A stretch of DNA of 64,000 nucleotides. Source: Ophiobolus disseminans (lineage: Eukaryota; Ascomycota; Dothideomycetes; Pleosporales; Phaeosphaeriaceae). The translations under genes were made by a program, and so were the position numbers. The stretch spans positions 93,502 to 157,501 of the forward strand of contig MU006220.1 in NCBI GenBank assembly GCA_010093685.1. The letters run 5' to 3'. The notes below the pieces were generated by a model. It ran no database searches. It worked only from the letters and a program-made list of their open reading frames with translations, and had not been told where the DNA came from. Below are positions 1-10,956 of the stretch, one piece after another (the first letter of the stretch is position 1; each line of letters starts with the position of its first letter).

Positions 1-100
1 CCAGTGTCGGAGAAATGGTCGGCTTGACTGAGATCATTGGTCATGGCACAGCTGTGCCACATCGAAGCGTCCCAATATTATGCATGCAGACTGATCACGC

Positions 101-120
101 ATGCGGCGTCGAGCTTTGGC
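101..120 (+). promoter_or_regulatory. 20-bp element upstream of first tandem membrane-protein gene
   Basis: The sequence ATGCGGCGTCGAGCTTTGGC lies 131 bp before the ATG at 251. A copy differing at one base lies at 1687-1706, before the second paralogue. No copy was found before the third gene. It may be a shared regulatory site or a remnant of the duplicated promoter; which one cannot be told from sequence alone. Confidence 0.4.
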
Positions 121-250
121 TAACACCCTCCTTAATAACAACGCGTAGTGCGTTCATATAGAGCAGGCCACCCGGCAATGATGGTGCAAGTCTTCTTGCC
201 GTCATTCTTTTCGTGTTGCGGGTGCGCATTCGAGAGCAAATCCGCGCGAC

Positions 251-1272
251 ATGTCGTTCATAATTTCCTCCACGTTACCTGATGTTGCTATCTCGACGTG
301 GTATGGCACAGGCTCTTACACGACAGACATGAATGTTCCACCCTTACTTACAGTTTTTACTCCCGGAACAGATTGCAGGGGGAGGTGGCTGTTCTATCCT
401 AGAAGCTCAGCTTTGACTGTTTACAGTACCAGCCCAGATTCCCGTGACACCACCACTGATCCCCTCTATCTCTCATGCCAGCCTTTGTCTTCGGCATCTG
501 TGTATAGTCCTGGCGTTTGTCCAAGTGGATACACTATGGCAGCAGTGACCCAGAGGAACATTAAGTATGGCAGCAATTCCTTGAGATACTGGGATGCGAA
601 CTGCTGTCCGAGGTAACACAACGTGGTCTACGTGTTCATCGAGTCACTGACCGTTAGTATTACAGTGGCATGGGATTTTACAGATTCGCAGGATGCGGCA
701 GTTCTTTCAGCACTCCCTTCCAGGCCTTTGCACCTGTAACTATCCGCCGCTCACCAGATGGAAGCTCCCTCTCGGAAGATTTCTTCTACTATTCATATCT
801 GACTGCAAGTCTTGCATCTTCTGGAACACCGAGGCCCTCGTCCACAACCATCACGAACACCACCATTTTAGCTAGAGGCTTCGCGATTGCTGACGCGATT
901 TACATCCAATGGGAAGTCAAAGATCTCCCAAATTTTCCGGTAGCCTATGCTACCTCACTTGCCAGCAGGATTGGTGTGTCATTCACGCCATCAGGTCTTT
1001 CTAATACGGCTTCGCCCGCCACTTTCTCACGCCTAGCCACCGAGACAAATCCAGGAGTATCAGAACCACCGCCATCCTCGTCAGGGCTGAGTACAGGCGC
1101 AAAAGCGGGTATCGGTGTGGGCGCAGTTGTTGGAGCTGCTGTTATCATCGGGATAGGGATCCTCGCCTTGTGCCTTCGACGACGTCGAAGGCGGAGGGTG
1201 ACTGTTGGTACGGCAGGGAACGAGTTGCCGGAAATGGTGGTGAAGCGGGATGGGGAGATGAGGAGGGAATGA
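251..1272 (+). CDS. Single-pass membrane protein, tandem family copy 1
   Basis: The coding sequence is join(251..612, 666..1272), 322 aa, with a 53-nt intron (GTAACA...TACAG). The N-terminal half holds spaced cysteines (CRGRW, CQP, a CP, then CCP at the exon junction). A Ser/Thr/Pro-rich stalk follows, then one hydrophobic helix near residues 267-290 (AGIGVGAVVGAAVIIG...), then an Arg-rich stop-transfer run (RRRRRRR) and a short cytoplasmic tail. The layout resembles fungal wall-sensor or Mid2-like membrane proteins, but I recognise no named domain and see no classical cleavable signal peptide. The start at 251 is the first ATG of the open frame. Copies 2 and 3 (1749-2984, 3670-4833) have the same layout and the same intron phase. 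Confidence 0.8.
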
Positions 1273-1748
1273 ACATATGTGCATGGTTGGTAGCAAAAGG
1301 CAAAGGAATGCAAGAGGACGTGCATGGGCGACACAGAAGCGCGGGAGGATTGTACAAGATCAGCAGCGGAACGGGCCGACCGTCGACTACCGCGTTATGG
1401 AGCTGAGCGCCACTGAGAAAATGGGGAAACTAAGTGGAAAAGATGATCCGAGCGAGTTGTAATGGAATATCGGCTGTGAATAATTGGGACCTGCAGCACA
1501 TGGATCTCAGATTGAACGCGATGTGGCTGGGTGTGGGATTGAAGCGCAAAGTGACGGACGTAAAGACAGCACCAGATCTTGCACGCAGAAGAAACGAAGA
1601 CGCTTTTGGTAGGACTATTAGCTAATTTACAATTTCAGAAGTTGTCCCAGGGTGGTGGTTACATTAGAGGTCTGAAACGTGTGCCAATGCGGCGTCGAGC
1701 CTTGGCGATACTCGCCTTGGACGCCTAACCAACAGACTGAGAGTTGAT
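1273..1748. other. Intergenic spacer, tandem copies 1-2
   Basis: This is the 3' flank of copy 1 and the promoter region of copy 2. The short overlapping open frames here are not supported by family resemblance or splice signals. The only structure I see is the 20-bp element at 1687-1706. Confidence 0.5.
1687..1706 (+). promoter_or_regulatory. 20-bp element upstream of second tandem gene
   Basis: ATGCGGCGTCGAGCCTTGGC matches 101-120 at 19 of 20 positions and ends 42 bp before the ATG at 1749. The flanks diverge immediately on both sides, which favours a conserved site over a long duplicated block. Confidence 0.4.
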
Positions 1749-2984
1749 ATGAGCGGCAGGGCTGCACCTTCCTTCACGCACGAATCTGCCGATTTGTCTG
1801 GCAGTCACGCGATGACGTCCTCGGTCGCACCAGAGGCGATGACCGTTCCCATAACCACAACCTTTTCAGCATCTTATTCTCTCGACTCCAATCTCCCTCT
1901 TCTTTCTTCTCGATACGTCCTTCCGCCAGAATGTAGCGACAGATGGATGTTACCAAACCCGGGTGCCCGTCCACAAGATTTCACAGTCTGGAGCGCCAAC
2001 CTGGGCAACGACCCACTGTTCGTATCCTGTAGGCCCCAATCTCACATCGGAAAATTCAGCCCGGGAGTGTGCCCTGAGGGCAATACGCTGGCCCAAATGC
2101 TCGTCGTACAGTGGAGCTCTAGCGGCGGTCTCCAGCAAGAGTGGAATGCGCCCTGTTGTCCGAGGTAAGCATTCAAAGACCTGCCCAAGTAAATCGACGG
2201 AATGGACACTGACGGCCAATTAAACAGTGGTATGGGATACACACGTTTTTCTTGCTACAGCGTCTTCTCCACGCCGTTTCGTGCATTCGCGCCGTTGACA
2301 CTCGGAATATCCGGACGGAGTGATGATACGTTGTACGAATATGTGACTCCCTCAGGAGTTGGAAGCGCTCAAACTAGTGTTACTGTGAGAAACACGACGA
2401 CATTAAGCTCTGCGCTTGCTTTTGTAGACCCTGTCTTCATTGGTTGGCAGGCAAAGGATCTCTCGTTGTTTCCACTCGCGTATGCGACGTCAATCGCGAA
2501 GCAATTCAACATACCATTCACACCAACACCAACGGCCACACCAACTCCTGCGCCTGGATTATCGTCAACTCTGCCCAGTGAAACGAGTCGAACATCGCTA
2601 GAGGCATCGCCACCCTCTTCTGGGCTCAGTACCGGCGCTAAAGCAGGTATTGGAGTCGGAGCGGCATCAGGTGTTGCACTAATCGCAGTCATCTTTGCCA
2701 TCCTCTTCACTCGAAGGCGGCGGCGGAAGCGTACTGCAGCCATGGCGGATTCAGACACAGGGCATACAACACCGGAAATGGCGGACCAGACAACGCGCAA
2801 ATGGTACCTTGGCGGCCAATGGCGGCATGAAGCGGAAGTGAGAGATAAACCGGGAGAGCTGTATTCGAAAGCTGATCCGGGAGAGTTGTACTCGCAACCT
2901 GACCCACGAGAGCTTGACTCAAAGGCTGTAAATGTGGCACCTGGACCGCCGGTTGAACTGGATGCAGCTGAGCGTGGTCGGTAG
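1749..2984 (+). CDS. Single-pass membrane protein, tandem family copy 2
   Basis: The coding sequence is join(1749..2164, 2228..2984), 390 aa. The 63-nt intron sits at the same CCP-R/S position and phase (two bases carried over) as in copies 1 and 3. The ectodomain keeps the C...RW, C-R-P and CCP cysteines. The transmembrane helix lies near residues 276-300 (AGIGVGAASGVALIAVIF...), followed by RRRRRKR. The cytoplasmic tail is longer than in copy 1: it has TPEM and RKWYLGGQWRHEAE, also found in copy 3, plus imperfect repeats of a GELYSKADP-type unit before a VAPGPPVELDAAER end. The first 20 or so residues do not align with copy 1, so an internal ATG near 1812 could be the true start. Function is unknown. 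Confidence 0.8.
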
Positions 2985-3669
2985 ATACCCAGCAGAGAAC
3001 GAGGCTTGTCTACTCTCAATTACCTGCAACCTGTCTCAAACTCAGACCAACCTCTAATATATCTTTTTTTCTAATGGAGAAACATTTGTAGCAACGCGAG
3101 GACATCAAAGCAGGGTCCAAAAGTGCACGAGGTGGGTATGGGGGTGGCTGAAAAGCAATCATGATTTCGGCTACCGAAGCCAATCGATGGGTCGGGCTGG
3201 AGCGACCAGGCTGAACATATTTTTCGACCTGGTTTCTGCTGTCGTTCAAAGGGAGAGAGATTCGAGGCTGCCCTTCTCAGGTCAACGACCGATAGCAGTT
3301 GCTCCTGCAATGCAGTTCTTCAGTCGTAACCCTGGCACGCACATTACACATGTCTTAGTTTTCGGGATTTTCTGTGCGACATCAAGCAACAAGGCTGAAA
3401 GTCTTCGGCCAACGATCAGCGCCGTGGCGTATCTCGTCGCTACACAAAGCTAGTCACAAGCAACGCACCAGGCTGTAGATTTGATTCATTGGTGCCCGCC
3501 CGAGTGGCAGTGAAGTCCACCGGTGTTATTGGTGGTGAAGTTAGGGCCGGGTCGCACTTGTTGTCGAAATTGAATTGGTTGAAGGTTTAAATACAGCTGT
3601 CGACCGGGTGAGACTTGGGTGCAGTTTAGTTTCTTCCTGCCCCATTTCAGTTGGCAAACTAATCCTGAG
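2985..3669. other. Intergenic spacer, tandem copies 2-3
   Basis: No gene is supported. The segment holds the presumed terminator of copy 2 and the promoter of copy 3, with a TATA-like TTTAAATA at 3586-3593, 77 bp before the ATG at 3670. The 20-bp element of the other two promoters was not found. Confidence 0.5.
3586..3593 (+). promoter_or_regulatory. TATA-like box of tandem copy 3
   Basis: TTTAAATA lies 77 bp upstream of the first ATG (3670). Its position argues against a start further upstream in the same open frame, where only a GTG codon (3619) is available. Confidence 0.35.
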
Positions 3670-4833
3670 ATGTCGCTAACCACTGCATTCTCGTCGCTTA
3701 GTTATCCCATAAACCCAATAACTAACCAATACCAAATGATATCGCGAAATGCCCCGGCATTGACTACAGTTTTCACCCCTGGAGCAGGTTGCCGAGGAAG
3801 ATGGCTGCTACCAAACCCTCAAGAAACAACAGTGCGAGTGACTAGCAGGAGGCCCTCTGGAACCCTCACCGATCCCGCTTATCTCGAATGCCAACCATAT
3901 TCATCAGCAGCATACTACAGTCCTGCAATGTGTCCAGAAAGCTACACTATCGCGACATTGTCATTGCGGGTGTATGTGAAAACTATGGAGAGCGGCATGT
4001 CAGTGACGGAATGGGACGGTAGCTGTTGTCCAATGTAATGATGGCCCATAAAACCACTATTACTCGCGTGCATTACTAATGGTGGCCCGAATAGTAACAT
4101 GGACCTGAAATCGGCCAGAGAGATTGGGGAAGGCTCTTATAATATGGTCTGTGTCAGTACCTTTCGTAATGCGTTAGTCGCTTCTATGCCTGGGACTTTC
4201 ATCGAACTGGACAACGAGAACTCTACCTCAGTAGCTTATCAGTGGTTACAAAGGGTCGAGTCTGGTACCACAAAGCCGTTCTTGGCAACATGGACCTCAA
4301 ATACTACTAAACTCACAAATGGCGTTGCAATCGCGGACGCAATCAGTATTGGCTGGCAGCCCTCTGATCTCTCGAAATTCCCTCCCGCTTACGCAACAGA
4401 CATCGCCCGTAAGATCGGCGTACCTCTTATCACAGCAACACCGGCGACTTCGTCAAGTCTACCTCGCGAAACTAGCACCCTGCCCGTTCTGCCTCCTCCA
4501 CAGAATCTAAGCACAGCCGCAAAAGCCGGCATTGGCATCGGTGCAGCTCTCGGCTTCACCGTCATCATCAGCATCATCGTCGCCATTCTTCTCCTTCGCA
4601 AAAGACGACAGAAGCGCGCCGCTGCCACCCCAAGTACAGATGCCAGGCCCGATACACCAGAGATGGAAGACCAAGATGTAACACTTGCAACGCGGAAATG
4701 GTATCTCGGAGGCCGATGGCGCAATGAGGCGGAAGCGAGAAATGATCCTGAAGAATTGGATTCGAGGGCTGTGCATGTGGTGCCTGGACCGCCGGCGGAG
4801 TTGGATGCGGCGGAAAGGAGGAGGGAGACTTAG
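3670..4833 (+). CDS. Single-pass membrane protein, tandem family copy 3
   Basis: The coding sequence is join(3670..4034, 4095..4833), 367 aa. The 60-nt intron has a textbook ATTACTAAT branch and interrupts the same codon position as in copies 1 and 2. The ectodomain shares VFTPGAGCRGRWLLPNP with copies 1 and 2, the C-Q-P and CP cysteines, and the terminal CCP. The transmembrane helix lies near residues 263-287 (AGIGIGAALGFTVIISIIVAI...) and is followed by RKRRQKR. The tail matches copy 2 (DTPEMEDQ, RKWYLGGRWRNEAEARNDP, VVPGPPAELDAAERRR), so copies 2 and 3 are closer to each other than to copy 1. No catalytic motif is visible; a surface receptor or wall-anchoring role is only a guess. Confidence 0.8.
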
Positions 4834-5466
4834 CTTCAGGCGAGCAGGTCCTAAGTGGTGAATCTGTTATGCGAGGTGGGAGAACTGAAGAAGTATTTTA
4901 AGCATTCGTTGGGTCTGATGTTACTACCTATAACACAATGGGTGGAAAGAAAGTACAATGTTCCGTAATAACTAGAGATGAGAAGCAGTACCTATACCCG
5001 CGAGGACAACTTGTATCGTCATTGTCGCCTAGTTGAAATGTCTCACGGGTTGCATCTACATGAATGTGCAAAAATTCCAGAGCTCCGTGGAACCAGGGTG
5101 TGGTTACGATACAGTGTTGCCCGGAAGAGCTAGTCGGCTAGTAGGAGCACATCCATGACTAGCGTCCGAGTATTGCACACTGCAAGTGCTGAAACCTTGA
5201 GTATTGCCAAGCGAGCTTGATCCCAGTGGCGCACTTGGTATGGTACATTTGAGATGCTTCGCGCTTTGCACAGTCAAAGACATCTGAGAGGGTTAAAAGA
5301 TCGGTTGACTCAGGACGAGATGACTTTCCATGATGGCAGCGGATGTCTAGGAGAAATCATGTATGTAGGAAAAAATGCACGAGCGCTACGCAAGGTTGCG
5401 CAGGCATTCTGAATAGAATCTTGATGGATTAAAAATATATGTTTCATCGTGCCCTCTAGCAACATC
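4834..5466. other. Intergenic, no gene seen
   Basis: This region is A/T-richer than its neighbours, has no open frame of note on either strand, and shows no repeats that I can recognise. Confidence 0.5.
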
Positions 5467-6146
5467 CTATCCATGCCTCACCAAGATCCTTGTCCAAGGC
5501 CCACCCGCCGGCGGCAAAGCCGGATAAGGTCCACCACCAGCATCAACCACAGTGATTATGAGCGATTGAATCTGTTCAATCTTGTTAGCTGGTGCCTTGA
5601 ATGAGTAAAGCTGGAGCGAAGAAAGAGTGTGGAAGAGATCAGACATCCAAGGAAGGTATTCGCGCTCATTGCACATCGGTTGTAGGTTCAATTGATGGCT
5701 AGCGTGGAAACTGCGAATGTGGAAATGTTTCATCATGCAAGGGTGGGTGAAGAGGGAATGAAAGTACTAACCTGAGTGAAAAGTGCACATGGCGGGTACC
5801 TGCGGTTAGCTATGTCACCGGTAATTGCGATCATTCCGAGGTTGTCTTCATGCCACAGCACTGCAAAGTATAGCTTGTTCGAGCAATGGAGCGTCATGTG
5901 GAGATACTGCCGTGGCAATGAAGGTGTGTATAAGGCAAGCCGTGGTCATACCGAACTGATAAGGGCGTGAATCTGTGACGTGGTCAGCGGCTTGAACAGC
6001 GAAGCGAAGCGGAGCAACGGCAGATAGGTGCAAGTGAGGTCAGACGACAGTACTGGCAAGTAGCAGGCGCCCTGCGAAAGGCACCCGACAGTTAAGATCT
6101 CCTCTTGTTCGAGTAGGAATAGTAAGAAGTAGGTGTGTATCATCAA
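5467..6146 (-). CDS. Possible multi-exon gene, unknown
   Basis: Three minus-strand segments can be joined in phase. The segment 6146-5952 ends at a GTATGA donor. The segment 5873-5800 follows an AAG acceptor, starts CTA TAC TTT GCA and contains LWHEDNLGMIAITGDIANR. The segment 5710-5467 follows a CGCAG acceptor, starts in FHASHQLNLQPMCNE and ends at a TAG. The joined peptide has normal amino-acid composition, but I recognise no family. The 5' end is unresolved: a good GTAAGT donor at 6180 follows a short frame from an ATG at 6230, but its phase does not fit the next segment. It could be a rapidly evolving gene, a relic or chance. Confidence 0.25.
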
Positions 6147-6230
6147 TCCAGAGGAAATAGAGTGCGAGGATAGGACTTACCAAAGCCAGTCAGCTGGAGC
6201 CAGCCCACTGTATGAGTGAGGCTGCTCCAT

Positions 6231-7286
6231 GTTGGGCGCGTTGCCAGCGAAGGTGCGCGTGGATGAGCGCGTGGAAGAGCGCGTTGTTGGTTGTTGCAGT
6301 TGTGAAAAGTGCGCAGCGAAAGTTTTGAAGTTGCACTTGAGATTTAGCGTGCCAAGGAATCAAGGTCACGTGGTTTGGCTTGGCTAGACGGCCAGGTTTT
6401 GTCATCGCAGTGTTCCTGCAACATACTAACAAGCGCATCATCCTCTGAAGCCTGTCGAGACGTGCGAAAAGAGCATCTGAGGTTTGAAGTCGAGACATAT
6501 CGCACTGTTGTCAGGTCTCGGCAGTGTGAGAAGTCGAGGTATTTCGGTAGATTGCGGTGCCCAGCCACGCCCGCCGCAACCCCTAGGCAAGATCGACGAG
6601 CGCCCTCTTCGCACTTCACCCAGCTGCTGCAAGTCTGCCAACCGTCCCGCGTCGTCCTGGCACTCCTCCCCACGCCTTGCACCGTCGCTGCGAGCGGATG
6701 CACCGTCGCACACGCCTTCGACGACACCACTCGACTGCGCCCCCGTGCAGCCTTCTACCAGACACCTCTTCCTCACCTCGACCGCTTTGGTGGGACGGAT
6801 GCGACACGATACCGCCCGAGACGACATCGCGCCATAACTCGTCGCAGCACGCCCCAACACCAACCCACGTTCATCGTGAACCTTTGCGCACCATCTTGCG
6901 CTGCCAGCCGCTTCGCTTGTTGGCGCATTTCTGCACGCGCACCTGCCGTGTTGTGGCCGATCGATTGCACCCGTCGCGACTTCCGCGCCGACGGTCGACC
7001 ACTCTCTTCGCGCAGACTCGCACTTTCACTCGACATTGGGCGATCCGACCAAATCGTGATATCATCGCGCTCTACCACTCTTGACGTGATCGACCGCACC
7101 AACAGAGCACGCATGCATCGCGAACAATAGCACGCCTCGCACTCAGACTCCTCGCGCGGACTCGTCGGTCGTTCTTGCTCAGTTCTATCATCGTTCTTGC
7201 CTATCTTGGTGGCGCGTTCCGAACACGTATCGACTACCGGGACTCGTCCCCCGCGAGGCTACGGCCCGCGCTGAAGAGCAGACAAG
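6231..7286 (+). promoter_or_regulatory. Promoter and long pyrimidine-rich leader of ptaB-like gene
   Basis: Roughly 1 kb of C/T-rich sequence precedes the ATG at 7287. Several overlapping open frames occur on both strands, all of low-complexity Arg/Ser/Thr composition and none resembling a protein family. Long leaders are common in front of fungal developmental regulators; a long 5' UTR is the simplest reading. Confidence 0.4.
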
Positions 7287-9651
7287 ATGATGACCACGAG
7301 TTATCCGCACAACCCAGGCATGCCCCCGCAGGGCATGGCCCATGGCCACCCCATGGCAGGTCCAGGAGGACCTAACCCAGGCCAGCAAATGCATCCCGGT
7401 ATGCACCCAGGCGTCTCAGGCCCCAATGGCCCCGTGAGCCAGGCGGGACCTATGATGGGCATGCAGCCCGGGATGGGAGCACCAAACGCCCATGCCATGT
7501 CGCATCTGCAGCCCCAGCAACACATGTTCGCGCAGCAGCAGCAGCACCCCGGAATGAGTGAGTGACTTCAGCAGCTTCCAAGTGGACTTAACTAACATGA
7601 GAGCAGTGAACCCCCAAATGATACAGCAGCAACGAAACGCACAACAGCAAGCCTACATGCGCCAGCAACAGCAGGCGGCAATGCTAGCCCAGCAGGGCGG
7701 CGGTGGCGGTATGGGCATGGGCTTCCAGAACCCCATGCAAAACATGAGCCCACAACAAATAGCCGCGATGAGGCAACAGATGGGTCAGGGCGGCTTCGTG
7801 AACCTTCCCCCACATCTGCAGCTCCAACAGCAACAACAGCAGATGCAAAGTCAGCAACAAGGAGGTCCGCAACACCAGGCAGCTCTGATGCAAGCCCAGG
7901 CAGCGGCGCATCATCAGAACCAACAGCAACACATGGCGCAGCAGCAAGCCCAGGCGCAGGCGCAAGCTCAAGCCATTGCAATGCAGCACGCAAACTCCCA
8001 GCAGAGCAATCACAGCCACAACGCGAATCAAGGGCCCCCAACCACATCACAACCACAGCAAGGACCCCTCCGTCCACCATCAGCGATGAGCCACCAAGGC
8101 CACACTTCCCCGGTTCCTCCACCGACTCCACAGCAACCGCCTCCACAGCAGCAGCAGCCTCCTCCGCAACAACAACAGCCTCAGCAATCTGGCCCGCAGC
8201 CAGGACAGCAGACCCCTGCTCCTGCGCAACCTCCCAGCTTACCTCAACAGCCCAATCAGCAGCCTCAGAATCCAGCACAGGCGCAACAGCGTAACCCCGC
8301 CATGGCACAGCAAGCGCAAGCACAGGCACAAGCTCAGGTGGTGCAAGCTCAAGCGGCTCAAGCGGCGCAGGCCCGCAACATGGCCATGATGAAGCAAAGT
8401 CAAGCAGCCCCAATGGGAAATGGAACGCTGAAGTTGATGAACTTTGTGGATCAACTTAGCAAGTTCACTGCGGACCAGAATGCGAACAACGTAGAGCGAT
8501 GGCAGTCATTCATCGACAAATTCTTCACCGACACAGGCTCGTTCATCCACTGCTTGTACAATTCGGGTTCCGATAGAGGCAAGCAGTTCGAGATCGTCTA
8601 CGCTGCCTTACCACGATACTTCTATACCCTCTTCACGACAGACGTCACCAACCTCCAAATCACTCTGGACGGATCGACGGAGAAGGCATCGCCGACAGAA
8701 CTCAAGGTAACCTGCGATCGGGCCAAGTTCATCTACACATACAAGAACCAATGCCAGGTCGTGTATACCGGAAAATTAACGGCATTTTGGTCGTCTTCGG
8801 ATCGGATGGAGTGGCTGCAATTCGAAGGACAAGGCTACCAGCAATACATACCCCGCAGCGTCTTGGAGCAATTGTTCCACCAACCTTCGCCTAATCAGAT
8901 GAATCCGAACCAGTCACCACGACTGAACAAGAACGCAAAGCAAAAACTGCAGCAGCAAAGAGCAGCAGAGCCCCCCGAGCCCTACCTTCCAATGTCCAAG
9001 CTGCCCTCCGCTGGTGTAACAGACTTGGGCCTACCGCCAGTGCTGCAAAGCTACCTCGAGGTCAGTGAACGAGAAATGGAATACAGGAAAATGCACAGCA
9101 TGGATGCTGACGACGGGCAGATATACGAAACGATGAACAACATGACCAGTCTAATGGCACACTATCTCGAACATCCCGATCTAAACACAGTTGACGCCCT
9201 CGACTCTTGGAATACGATGATGTCCACCAGCAACCCAACACCAATGGGGCAGCAAAACCCAGGGCAGCAAAACCCAGGACAGATGCCCAACCAGCCACAT
9301 CAGATGCAGCAACCCAATATGCCACCCGGAGTCCGGCCCCAGGGTCCTGGTCAACAAGGCCACATGTTCATGTCTCCCGCCATGCAAAACTCACTACTTC
9401 CACCCAACGGAATGACTGGCTCACCTGGGATGATGCATACACCATCGCCAAATGGTCACCCAATGGTCAAGCAGCAAAGCACAAGCTCACACACTGCTAG
9501 CGTCAACACTTCGCCCAACATGCCAAATAAGCGGCGGAGAAGTATGGCAAAGATGGACATGGACGACGGCGACCACATGAACGGTGTGAATGTGAAGGTC
9601 AAGCAAAGTCCGAGGCCGGGAGGCGGCAAGAGGATGAAGGGCGGCAACTAA
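7287..9651 (+). CDS. ptaB: PtaB-like LIM-domain-binding (LDB/SEUSS) transcriptional co-regulator
   Basis: The coding sequence is join(7287..7557, 7607..9651), 771 aa. A 49-nt intron (GTGAGT...CTAAC...GCAG) removes the in-frame break after QQHPGM. Residues 1-370 are low-complexity Gln/Pro/Met/Gly/Ala, typical of co-activators. From about residue 375 a conserved globular region follows (LMNFVDQLSKFTADQ, ERWQSFIDKFFTDTGSF, QFEIVYAALPRYFYTLF, CQVVYTGKLTAFW, PRSVLEQLF), which I recognise as the LDB1/SEUSS dimerisation domain shared with Aspergillus PtaB and yeast Mfg1. The C-terminus is again Gln/Pro/Met-rich and carries a basic cluster NKRRRSMAK, a likely nuclear signal. In related fungi this protein partners with the Som1/Flo8-type regulator to control adhesion and development. 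The assignment is firm at family level. Confidence 0.9.
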
Positions 9652-10191
9652 CATTGCTTCTGAGCGGTCCCTCTTGCGTTGATGCATTGCCCCAGTCTCT
9701 TTAAATCATCTCATCATGTACAGCGCGGCGTTCCATCTCTTTCTTCGAATTTCTCTCATCTCCTTCCGGTCAAAGTACCCCATTTCCTCATTTCTGGCGC
9801 TGTCATGGCCGTTCTTCGGTCTGGGTGGACTTTTCACGTGCTATTTTTATCCTCGTCGTCGCTGCTGTCATTGTTATTTCTGTCGGAGTTATTGGGCATC
9901 TTGTGCGCATAACATCCCCGGTTTATTCAAGGGGCTACATAATCTGTTCATTGTACATTATGGTGGGCTACTGAAAGACGAGAAAAGAGCGGCGTCTGTT
10001 GTTAGTAGACAGCTGAGATGGTGGGGACTAGCATTGATTTGCATTCGTACGAGAGGACGAGCTATGCTTGCGCCGTGGAGAATGTTTTATATGGAATCAA
10101 GACGTTATGACTTCATGGCGTGGATTTTTCTTTTGAGTGATGATACTTTGAGGAGCAGGCAGACTTTTTAACTGAACTACGTCCTCTGCTG
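9652..10191. other. 3' flank of ptaB-like gene, no gene seen
   Basis: A 151-codon plus-strand open frame (9716-10171) lies here. It is a hydrophobic, Ser/Phe/Tyr/Trp-rich chance frame in T-rich sequence, with no promoter space and no family resemblance. It is probably 3' UTR and terminator. Confidence 0.5.
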
Positions 10192-10372
10192 CTAGAGAGG
10201 AGTCACTTCAACAGCATCCAAGCCCTTGTTCGCCGTCGCCCATCCCTCCGTCTCCGCCCCTCCACCAGTGAAGAACGCAGTAGCTATACTTTCCCCACGC
10301 AGCACCAACTCCAGGAAGCGCGCGCCTGCGAGTCCAAATTTCCCCCCCATTAGCCTGCGTATACGTACTCAT
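10192..10372 (-). CDS. Possible 45-aa protein with split start codon region
   Basis: The exon 10325-10192 reads ARFLELVLRGESIATAFFTG... through KGLDAVEVTPL to a TAG, a much more protein-like frame than either alternative. It is preceded by an intron-like segment 10368-10326 (GTACGT donor, GCTAAT, CTCGCAG acceptor; 43 nt). Joining to the ATG at 10372-10370 gives a 45-aa product beginning MSARFLELV. An ATATAAG box lies upstream at 10497-10491. An alternative upstream frame could extend the N-terminus. It is convergent with the ptaB-like gene. I do not recognise the family. Confidence 0.3.
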
Positions 10373-10956
10373 ATGCCCAGCATCCAAGTTCCCCTTTCCA
10401 CGACAGCATGCCGGCCAGCAGCAGCATGTAAGCTTTCTGTTTCTGAGATTTCGATTCAGCATACACGCTACCCTCCCCACCTAACTCGCGCTTATATCCT
10501 CGCTCTCAAAAGAAAGGCACAACGCAGACTGGCACGCTATCGCACGCTGTATCGTACGCTTCGAGTCGGCTGTCGCCTTGGCCCGCGGCTAGGTATGTGT
10601 CTCCGCCTGTGCCTGTGTTCAAATTGGCTTTTCCGCATGTTTGATGTGGTGATAGACAAGAGTGTGGAATGTGGAGGATGTTGCGGTTGAATAGATTGCA
10701 AACATAAGCTTGACTAGTTGCATATCGCATGTTAGGGTGTGTATCTCTACTATGTCGACGAGCACTCGGAAGATGAAGTAGGTTATACCTAGGTAGTTCA
10801 ACAGCTTAACAATTCGTATTACGATGAGTCTCATGCTCCAATCTTGCCATCCTGTCTAGATCAATGTCGCATGCTTCCTCGCAAGGACACTGTATAGCAA
10901 GCCCCATTAATGATTTATATATAGCGGCGCATGGCATATGCTTTAGCCACCAAATT

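Noticed and set aside
6375..7130. 251-codon plus-strand open frame upstream of the ptaB-like gene
   Set aside because: Arg/Thr/Ser-rich low-complexity text in a C/T-rich leader, overlapped by equally long frames on both strands; no family resemblance.
7592..8413. 273-codon minus-strand open frame
   Set aside because: It is the reverse of the Gln/Pro-rich repeat coding region of the ptaB-like gene; its composition merely mirrors CAG/CAA codons.
9716..10171. 151-codon hydrophobic frame after the ptaB-like gene
   Set aside because: T-rich 3' flank, no promoter space and no conserved-looking segments.
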